Source of the DNA: a virus
Reading direction: 5' to 3' (one strand)
IMG/VR virus record: IMGVR_UViG_3300025127_000093
Coordinates: 1-38,481 of that record
Length of the DNA stretch: 38,481 nucleotides
Shown here in pieces: positions 25,336 to 37,300 of this stretch. The position numbers were made by a program, and so were the translations under genes. The first letter of the stretch is position 1. Every line of letters starts with the position of its first letter. The notes beneath the pieces were generated by a model. It had not been told where the DNA came from. It made no database searches and was given only the letters and a program-made list of their open reading frames with translations.

Positions 25336-28300
25336 TGATTATCTCAGGGTCTACTACTTCTTCACCATATTGACTTAAATCTGGTGCAGTCCAATCATCT
25401 GGAACTGAAGTTTCAACTGCGATGTCTGGATTTTGATATCCTGTACCTGTATTACTTAAGGTCACTCCACCAACACCAACCAGTGCTCTAATATTACCCT
25501 CAAAACCAGATATAGAGTCAACCCTTACAGTTGGTCTTGTAGTATATCCAGAACCACCACCAGTGACTTGTACCTGTTTAATAAATCCAGTTGTTAGTGC
25601 TGCAGTTGCAACTGCGTCTTGACCAAATACAGATCCAAGATAATCAAATGTAATTAATGAGTTGGAAGATTCAATAACAGCAACTGTTCTATCTTCAGTC
25701 TCACCCTGTATTCTAATATCATCACCTGGTTCTACAGGAGGTACAATCTCAGCAGCGTCTACGTCTGCTTCAGAACCAACGTATGAGAACGCAACGAATG
25801 TAGATCCTACACGAGGTATTTCTGAGAATATAATTCTAGAACCAACAATCTCAAAACCAATACCAGGTTCCTGTATAACACCATTCAATGAACAAATAAT
25901 ATTGTTCTCTGGTCTAATTGATGATGACTGTACACCATCGGTCAATGTCAATGAGTAGAACACCTCATTACGTTTCAAGTTGAATGACTGACGCAATGAA
26001 TCAAACTCAAATGATATATCATCTAACTGTCTAAGTTTACCAACATAGAATCCTGTAAATGATGCTCCTAACTCAGGTGCTTCAGTAAATTGAATCTGAT
26101 TAGAGAACGCTGTGTATGCGTTTGTAGCACCTGGTGGTTGTAGAATACCATTGATGAATATTAGTAGATGTCCTGCAGGATCTGGTAGATATGATGTACC
26201 ATTATTCTGAGATAAATCAAAGGTTGTTTGAACACCATCAAATCCTTTGAATGATCTCTTAACACGTGCTTTAAGATCACCCTTAGCAGAGATTGCTGCT
26301 TTATAGTTATCAATACTCTTGATAGCATCATTGACATCAAATGTTCCTGCAACATCACTTAGATATACTCTCTTCAAAGTACCAACAGTTTTGACATCTT
26401 GAACAGTGGCAGAAGCAGAACCTGCAGTCACAACCTTAGTTGTAATATTTGCATAACCTTGTGGGAAACTTCCTACTCCATAATCACCAACTTGATCACC
26501 ATTTGTTAATGTTCCTTGGAACTCTTGTGCGTAGATAAAGTTATTTGCAATATCTACACCAGTGATTATTGCATAAGTATTCAAATCTTGAGTACCATTA
26601 GCAATCTTATAAAGTCTATTACCAACTTGGAATGTAGCAAGACTGGATATGATACTAATACCAAATCTTACATTTCCAGTAGATGCAATCTTAGCACCAA
26701 CTTTAAGTTCTAATCCATCATACTTAATAACATCAAGGAATTGTCTAGATGCCTCAGGATAAACAACAGAGTTAGTCTCAAATGTTCCATTTAAGGTTGC
26801 AGTATCAACAGTCAATGTACCACCAGTATTATCTGTGACAGCAGCTTCGTTCTTTAAGAAAGCTCCTGCAGGTTGTGCAGTATTTCCAGATGTATAACCT
26901 TTGAATGGAATGTTATCTACAAAATTACCTTGTAAGTCAATAATATGAAGACGACTCTCGATTGCACTTATTTGAGCAGTTGTAGAGTTATTTGCACCAA
27001 CAACATTATCAGTAATTGCCCAAGGACCTGCAGTCACCTTAACATCAAGATACTTATAGTTTGCATCTTCAAAGAATCCGTAAACAACACCATTGATAGA
27101 AGCATTACCTTGTTTCTGTACAGTCTCGTTCATAGTATAAGGACCATCTGTTATATCACCATCAATTCTAAATCTTTGATATACCTGAACAACTTTACCT
27201 GAGTTTTCTGCGATAGATTCAAGTTCACCATATACATTACTTGATAAACCATACATGTAGTCGGCATTGTTTAATCCACCACCAAGAGCAACTGGTAGAG
27301 ATCTTGTTCCATATAGTTTAGTAGGAACAGAAATACCATTCTGAGATGTAATTTGTGTATAGTAGGTTCCTGTCTTAATTTGATTTCTAATAATATCAAT
27401 GTTAGATCTTACAATTCTACTCATTGATTTTGTATTATAATTTGCAGCTTCAGATGAATCATAGAACTTATAGAATCCTGCATTAGGTGAAGGTTCTGCA
27501 AGTGTATTATCAAGTGCTGCTTGCATGTATGTTTGAAGTGTGCTCAAGGCATATTGTTTAATGTTGTATTCATTATCTGAGAAGAATACTGTACCATCTC
27601 CAGACTGATAAGGATCAAGTGCACTCTTAGTAAGTTTAACACCCCATACGTAAATACCATCTGTACCATTACCTGCATAGTTTTGAGAACCAGATGCATT
27701 ATTGATAATGATCTTATTCTGTAATGTTGCGAAACCAAAGGAGAATGTAGTTGTAATAAATGCTCTATACCAACCATTACCTAGAGGAACTACTCCTGCA
27801 GAATCATTACTCATACCACCCTGAGGTGTGAACACAGAACCAATAGTTCCTGTAGTTAAGTTAAGGTCAAAGAAGATTCTTTGTACAGCAGAGGTTCCTT
27901 CATCAAGTGACATTTGGAAACGAACTGATGTATATCCACCTGCCTTGATAAATGCTGAGAATGTAAATGTCTGATTTGCATCTGCAGAAATTGAACCAGT
28001 GTCAAATGACTCGTTAGTAGTGTCAAATTTAACTACACCAGAGTCGAAGGTTTCAAAAGCAGTCAGACTGAAATCTCTGTTAAGTGTATGAAGTGCAAGA
28101 TTAGTGCTTGGTACAATTTTCTCAGAAGTAATTGTAAGATCGGGAGCAGCAATTGAGTTATTTGTAATGGTTGCTTCAGTTGCAGTCCAATCACTTGCTA
28201 TTGCCTCTGGATTATTGAATAAGTTTGCACCTGCAATCTGACCAGTAATATTAGATGTTAATGTTCTAGCATGTGCAATAGTTTGTACATTTGTTGGTTT

Positions 28301-31300
28301 GTTATACCAGTCATAACCTGCAGCAACTGTATTGACTACACCTACTGCCTTGGATGTTCTACCAACAATAGTATTACCATTTGCCCATTGTGTTCCTACA
28401 AATGGAGCAACAACTAAGTATGTTGTATCTTCATTCCATTCTAATACTTTTGCATAAGCACCATTACTTGAATGTATTACTTCACCAACTGTATAATTTC
28501 CAATATTACTTGTTAATGTGATTTCGTATGCAGTTGTCTTATCTGTAAGATCAGTTGCAACAATATCATGAACCATATCATCAGTGATATTTGTAAGGAA
28601 TTGATCGTATACCCACTGACCAGTACCAAATTGTGAGTTGACCTGATTAGTAATTTCTTCCTTATAATAGTTGTAGTTGAAAAGAATATGTTTAGCAGCA
28701 CTTCTACCTGCAAGTTTAGCAGGTGATAAGAAGTTAACTGCAATTTTAATTAACTCTCTAAATCTCGTAATTACAGTAGAAATAGTAGTTGGTGATTCAG
28801 AATCTCTAATTGCAGTTTCATCAGTCTTTGTCGCAGCATATCCAGTTGGTAAAGTAAATCCACTATTGAAATCTTGAAGTATATTATTAAGTGCATACTC
28901 ACCAATAACTCCAACTTGTTCTATAGCAAATATAAACGCAAGTAATTCATCTTCTATAGTTTGAATTTGTAAACTAGCATTGAGATATGTCTCCATAGCA
29001 GTTATTGTGCTATTTTGACCACCAGTTTGTAAGTCAGATATCATAGCAAGTAAGATATCTTTTAAATTATTTTGAACTACTATTTCTGTTCTTCCAGTAC
29101 CAGGATAACTAAACGCAGTATAAGATACACCATTGAGAGTGTAGTTAAATTCTGATGATGTTAAACCAGTTGCTTCTTCTACAATATATTGTCTATTAAA
29201 GTATAATCTATCTCCACCGATATCAAAATCATTATCGGTAGGTGCAATCATGTCATTGATCGTCGTGATAAGAGCGTCAACCTCAGTCTTAACAGCATCA
29301 AAGTAAGTAGAAACGTTATTGCCAGTAATATCCCAGTCACCTGTAATAATATCATTTGTGTTGTCATAAGTTAAGTCTCCTGTAATTGCTTCTTTAATGT
29401 AAACTGCAAGACGATCATGAGCATATATTGACTGAACAACTTGTAAACGAACTCGTCTTATCTCATTATTATTTCCGAGATAGAAGTTTGCTGTCTCTAC
29501 AATTTTTGCATTACCACCATTTTCAAGATCTTCAGCAATTGCTTGAACAATAGTTGTTAGATCAGTTTTCTTCTGTAATGTTCCTGCATCAGATAAACCA
29601 TTATTATTTCCTGGTAAATCTAGTACTAGATCAGGATAACGTTGTAGCATATCATAAGTTGCCTTATCAACGATAACACTAGCATTTTGTCGAATTAGAT
29701 ATGCAGCATCTCTATATCTGTATTGTCCATCAATATCAATTTGATTTGTGTATATAATGTCAGAAGTTCCATCGTGATATGATACTGGGAATGGTACTTC
29801 TTTAAATCCATTTACTCTACCACCAATAAATTCAGCAGCAGGTGATACAGAAGTTACTGTAGCAAGATAATCTGTAGGAGATGCTAGTATAGCATTGTTT
29901 AATGTATCAGTTAATATTGTGACTAAGTTATTTTGAGTAGTAATAACATCAGAACAATCTGATAATGAATAGAATACCTTAGTGACAGCATTTGTTGCAG
30001 ATGCAGTCCATGTATGTGTGTATTGATCATCTGCCTTAGATGCACCAACATTTATTGTAAATGTATTTGCATCATGTGCTGTTAGTGGTAGAACTTGTGC
30101 AGATGCAGGGTCAGTGGATCTTGGATATGTGTGAGTTGTAGCATTACCATCTTTAGTACATGTAAATGTCAGAGAGTTATCCGAAATAATTACAGAATCA
30201 CCTGCAACATCAATTCCATTGGATGTAGCAGAAACAAACGTATGTGTATAATTACCACCTGTAGATACACCATTAGCAAGTCCAGATGCAAACTTATGTG
30301 TATAATTACCGCCAGTTTGAACAAGTGCTCTTTGAACTCCATTACTTGATGCAGATACAAATGTATGTGAGTAATTACCACCTGTTGTAATTGCGTCAGC
30401 AGTAGCAGAAACAAATATATGATTAGATGTATTTGTAGAAGGTGTGCTTGCTAAAGTCTGAACAGTGATTGTGTCATCAGTGACATCAGTGATTGTGACT
30501 GCAGTGTTATAGTTAGGATCAGTAGTTCTAGGATATGAATGGTCTGTAGCATAATCGTCTTGAGCACATCTGAATGTTATTGAGTTTGTTGCTATCTTAA
30601 CTGCAGTTCCTCTTCTTAAATTATGACGACCTATTGTAAGTGTCATGAATCCAGTTGTAGGATTATAATCAGCATGTGTAGGTGTGAACTTTCTTAATGG
30701 AGATTTACCAACGTTGATACTTAGTTTGTTATAATCAACATTGAATACTTCCATCCACTTACCACTGATAGGATCAGTAGCACGAGGATATGCTTTATTA
30801 GAACTATTACCATCCATTGAGCAACTAAATGTCACTGCACCATCTGCCAATTTAATTCTTTCGTACTCTTTAATTTGATGTCCATGCTGTACAGCATTAG
30901 TTGATGCAGATACAAATGTATGAGCAGATAGATCTGATATTGGAGTTCCGTCTCCATTTACGTTGACTGTAATTGTAGTTGCAGTTTCATCAGTGACTGT
31001 TAGATCATAATTATACGCATAGTCATTACTGCTTGCTCTTGGATATGTCTTCTGAGCAGTATTACCATCTAATGTGCATGTAAATGTAATTGAGTTAGGT
31101 TGAATTCTGACTGTATCACCAACTTTTAAAGTGTGTGATCCAATAGTCAATACCATATCACCTGTAGTAGGATTGTATGTAGCGTTAGTTGGAGTAAAGT
31201 TGGTGGTTGCAAATGTCAATTCCATGACACCAGTTGTTGCATCATAAGTTGCACCATTAGGTGTGTACTGATGACTTACAACTCCAGATAATGTATGAGT

Positions 31301-34300
31301 TGTTGTGTTGGAAGGTGTATATCCATTAAGAACATTTATAGTGACAGAATTACTTGTAACAGCATCAATAGGAATTGCCTCAGCGACTGCAGGATCACCT
31401 TCTATAATTCCACCCTTAGTAGCAGATACAAATGTGTGAGTTGTTGTATTTGTAGAAGGAATCTTATCAAGTACTTGAACTGTAAATGTGGTTGTAGTTG
31501 GAACAGTTTCTACAAACAACCATCTATTACTTGCATAATCTGTAGATCTTGGGTATGGATGATTAGTTGCGTTATTATCTTCATTACATGTAAATGTGAG
31601 AGATAGATCTTGGAACATAATTGGAGTTCCTACTCTAAATCCATGAGCAGCAGCAGTTGTGACTGACATTATGCCAGTTACAGGATTATAAGATGTACCA
31701 GTTGTAGCAGTATGTCTATCTTGTTCAGATCTAGGATATAAATGTTCTGTAGCATTACTATCTTGTGTACATGTAAAGACTAGAGAATTAGGTGCTAACT
31801 TAATAGTTGAGTTTGCTTTACTTACACCACCAGATGTTGCACTTACAAATGTGTGAGCAGTGACGTTAGTAGAAGGAATATTATCTAAAACCTGTACATC
31901 AAATGTGTTTGTTGTGACATTGAAAATAGGAATCCACTTATTACTTACAGCATCAGTAGATCTTGGATAGTCATGGTTTGTAGCATTGTTATCTTGTGCA
32001 CAAGTAAATCTCAATGAGTTATCTGCAATCTTAACTTTCTCACCATTAGAGAAGTTATGACCTGCAATAGTCAATGTCATGATACCTGTTGAAGGTACAT
32101 AGACTGCATTTGTGACTGTATGAGTTGTTGGAGCAGGAAGACTATGGTTTCCAATAGTTAACTCAAGTGCACCTGTGGTAGCATTATATGATCCTTGTCC
32201 AGTAGGTATGTAAGCAACTGTTGGTGATTTACCAATATTAACTGTAATTGTATTATCTCTCTTAATAATACTATGCTCAAGAGCAGATACAAATGTATGA
32301 ACATATTGATCGGCAACAGCACCAATACCTACATTAACTTTGACTGTATCGTCTGTCTTTTCTTCAATCCTTAACCATCTCTGTGCAGCAGGATCAGTTG
32401 CTCTAGGATAAGAATGAGTTGTTTTATTACCGTCTTTAGTGCATGCAAATGTTAGAGAATTTAATTCAATTCTAATTTCGTTATCAGTTGTTAATCCATG
32501 ACTAGGAATGGTAATAACCATATCACCTGTTTGTGCATTGTAGCTTGCATTAGTTGCAGTTAGAGGTGTACCATTAGTCCAGATTGGGAGCGATGTATTA
32601 TAACCAGGATCATCAGTTCTTGGATATGAGTGTATAGTTTTGAAGTTATCTTGTGAACACTTGAATGATACCGCATCTTTAGAAAGTCTGAGTGTTTCTC
32701 CAGAGCGAACCATAGAATTAGGTAATGCATACTGGAATGTATGAGTTGTAGTATTACTTGAAGTACCTACGTTAACATCAAATGTATTTGTGGTGACATT
32801 GCTTATTGCTAACCACTTATTGTAATAAGGATCAGTAAGTCTAGGATATGGATGATCTGTAGCATTACTATCTTGTGCACATGTAAAGACTAATGAATAT
32901 ACATCAAACATTACTCTATCACCGACATAGAATCCATGATTAGCAATGGTAATTGTCATTACACCTGTTGATGGATTATAAGCAGCTCCCTCAGGTGTAT
33001 ATTTCCAAGCAGTTCTTAGATCATTATCACCAATGTCCATAGTCATGAATCCAGTCTGACCATTATAAGTGGCATCAAGAACTGTGTAATTTACAGTTGG
33101 TGATTTACCTACATTAATACTAAAGTTATTAGCATCAATTCTGGTGACTTCCATCCAACCTTGTCCAGCTGGATCATCAGGACGAGGATAAGATTGTGAT
33201 ACTGTATTACCATCTGATGTACATGTCATGGTAATAGAGTTTGGTTTCAATTTAATTCTATCACCAGTCTGAAGATTATGACCATTAGATGTGATTCCTA
33301 AAACACCAGTGGTAGCAGTGTATGTTGCATTACTTGCAGTTATTTCACGAGGTGAAAGTAATCCATGACTGTTGCTAGTAAGAACCATATCACCAGTAGC
33401 AGGATTATATGTTGCACCTGTAGGAGTAAAGTTTACAGCAGATGGATAATCAGAATCTTTTAGAGTTCCATCATATACCTGTGTGAATGAATGACTTGTA
33501 TCTTGAATATCCCAAGGAACATTATTAATAACAAATTTAGATATTTTCTCTACAATTTCAGTTGCATATACTTCTTGTGGAACATCACCCTCAATAGTTC
33601 CTGTTGCTATTGATATTGGATTTGTTGTTCTATTAATGTATGATGCAGATGTAGTCCAGATATGACTATTACTACCATTACGAAGGTCGTCTACTAATGC
33701 TTGTATGAGAACTTCAAGTCTTGCTAATTGAGCACTATCTCCACCTTTAACAGTATGTGCAGGGAATACCTGCTTCATGATGTATAGTGCTTCTGCTTTT
33801 ATAAGTTCTTTATTTGTTAAAATATGATCAGCAGCATTTAAGTATCTGTGTGTTCTACCAACAAATCCAGCTGGTGCACCAGTTGTACGAGATGTTGCTA
33901 ATATAGAATCATTGTTGAATTCGTCTCCAATAGCAGGACTAACAAAACCAGACCAATCTTCTGTATATGTTTGACCATTAGACCCATCAAAGTGAACTAA
34001 TAATTTAGTATTTGTATCACCCTGATGTATTCCAGTTTGAGAAGTAAATGCTGAACTATAACGATTACTATTAGATACCCTTAATTCATCAATATATCCT
34101 GTAAATCCATTAGCACCATTATAATCCATACCAACTCTAATTGGTTTAGTAGCAAAATTACTACTATCAGTTCCAGTTCCTACCTCAACACCATTCAACC
34201 AAATCTTAGTGGTTGAACCAGATCTAACAATAGCAACATGATACCATGTAGCATTATTAAGAGTAGTAGCACCAGATGTGACAAGATCTGATCCATTTAC

Positions 34301-37300
34301 ATTATAACGAATCTGAGCTGCTTCTAGATATACTCTAACAGCAACTTCAGTTGCGTTTTCTCTTTGATCTAATAAAGTTGCAGTTCCAGATATTGCTGCA
34401 GAGTCAGGATTGACCCAGAACTCTAAAGTAAATGCACCAGTCCCCCAAGCAAATTCACTAGAAGCAGCGATATTTACATAATCTCCTGTGCCATCTAATA
34501 ATAGTGATGATCCACCAAACTTAAATGATCCAGTAGATATTTGTGCATTACCTGCAAATGTAATAGCATGTATATCTTGACCATTATACTGACATCTACC
34601 AATCTTACCAAGATAAACTGTTTTTCTTGCTTGACTGTATCCAACAACTTCTGCTTTAGTTCCTTCACCTTCTGCTAGAGAACCAATTCTAATAGTTTGA
34701 CCCGCTACAAAGAATCCAGTTCCTTTTTGATTTGTAAATGTTAACTTACGTATCTTAGCATTTTCTGCAGAATCAAAATCTCCATTGGAATTACCGTATT
34801 CTATCTTGTAATTTCTAATATCTTCACCCTCTGCTAAATCACCACTAGCATTATCATAGGTAATTACATAGTTGTTAATTTGTTCAGTAGCAGGGAAGTT
34901 TTCATTGAATGGAGTATTGTTATCTGTAAAGTCAACAATATTAACTGAAGAATTAGCAATATTATCAAGAACAACGTTTGGATATGTCTGTGATGTAATT
35001 CTGTTGAATAGTAAACCAAAGAATGATGATCCTGGTGATATATTAACCTGACCAATAAACTCATTAGTTGTAGGATCTTGGTATACACTTGAGGCAGTGA
35101 CCTGTGCTACAACACCTGACTGTGCAGCAATAATATAGTCATTAAGTTGAATGTCAAATAAACCTGGTGTAGATTGATATGTACCTGCAGTCTTACTTAA
35201 AGTTAATTGATCTGTGACTGATATATCAGTACCATAAACAGGAACATCTTCTTGATGTGAAACTGCAGTAGTACCATTCTGTGCTCTGGTCACAGTAAGA
35301 GTTGTAGATTCACTACCTTGTGTGATAGCAGACACTAATACAATTTCAGATCCAAATTGATAGTTCTTACCTGCTGTAAATGTTCCAGCTGGGACTGCTG
35401 CATCAGCAGCAGTATTATCAGTCCTATATGCTACTACTTCTATAGAAGTTGTAGATAAACCAACAGTATAACGAAGTTGAGCAAGAGGTAGTTCCTGACC
35501 TGTCTGTAAGTTGACTTGTTCAACTTTTGCAGTATCACCATCAAAGTTAGTGACTTGCTCACCAAATATGAATAGTCCACCACTAGCAACACCACCAGTT
35601 ACAGTGTAAGTTGTACCAGAGAACGCTGCTCCACCAGATAAGGTAGCAGTTATAATTTCATTTGTTTGGAAATTACCTAGAGTGACAGTTCCTGATATTG
35701 TAGTGCCAACAACTTGTGTGATTGTTAACTGAGCACCAGATGTTGCACCTGTAAATACTGTACCTGCAGTCACATCTGCAGCAGCAGGGAAGTTTCCAGT
35801 GGTGACATTATTGATGTTTATATCAGCAGTTCTTGTAGAAATATTAGCAGAGAATCCAGTAGCACCAACTGTACATAATTCACCACCGCCACCTGCAGTA
35901 GGTAGAATAAATGTTCCTTGAGTTATAAAACCAGTGATAGTATTACCAGTGACTTTTGTTACTGTTAAACGAGCATTGGATGAAGTACCTACAACAGTAT
36001 TTCCAACATTAGGGAAAATACCACTGATATTAGTAAATGTAAGATCAACCGTTTGTATAAGATTAATAGTGACGTTTACATATTTGACACTAGCAGGAGG
36101 TTGTGGTGGTTCAACGAATACTATTGAGTCCTGTTGAATTGAGAATGCAGTACCAGGTGTTTGTACAACACCGTTAAGTACGATCATTAACTGGTTTGCG
36201 TTAGCAACAATATTAGTTTGATTAACTTGTAGTGGGAATGAAGTTCTTTCACCATCAAACAGAGATGATATATCATCAATTCTTTGTACAACAGATGTTA
36301 GAATATTCTCAGAAGAAGTTAATCGTTTCTGTCTGAATAATACCTCAGTATTATTGAATGCAGTATAAACAGGTTCTACAAGAGCAAAGTTTTGTATATT
36401 AGGAACTATCGCTTCTTGTGCTAATTCAACAGACTTAGTTAAAGAGAAGAATGTTTCTTTGTTAGGAATAAATCCATACTCATTTAAGTTAAGTTCACCA
36501 AATACTTTGAATGATGCAGGGTGAACGTTCTTAATAAGAATCTCTTTCCATTCACTGATAGAAGTAGAAGATTTAACAGCATAAGAGAAGTCCTGATAAT
36601 AGTAAGAGTCTTGAATCTTCTGAATAATCTCAGATGGTTTACCAACGTCATCAATAAACTGACCAGTAGTTCTAGTGATAGAACCAATCTCAAGAACACC
36701 ACGAGCGATTTTAAGATCAGTAATAATACCAGAAGATTTAGATATAACACCAGTGATTCTTTGATTTTCTGCAAAGTCTCCAGTATAATCAACAATCTTA
36801 AGTACTCTAGGTCCTACCTGCCAACCAGAGTTTGTAGATACAAATCCTTGAGCAGTTGCAGTAGCAAGAGAATCACCTTGATATACAAGTTCTCCTTCTA
36901 AGAAAGTAGAGGTAATAACATTTGCTTCAGCAGAACCACCAAATGATTCAGTTAATACTTGCTGACGACCTGTACCTGCGTTAGAGAATGATAAAGCATC
37001 ACCAAGTTCAGCGTTAGCAGCAGTAATAGCGAGTTTTAATTGATCATCTTCTAGTGAATTTGCAGTACCAGATATCGCATAGTAAGTTGTGCTTCCATTT
37101 AATCTACCAACAGCACCTGCAGATAGAGGGAAGTCAGCACCATCACCAGTATCAACAACATTTAATGTGACTGCAGCACCATTTGCAATACCGTGTGGGA
37201 AAGCAAATTGTAATAATCCTAAATCAAGGTTTATAACATAGTTAAATGAAGATCTTAATGAAACTGTAGGAGTTGATGAATATCCTGCACCAGGATCTTT

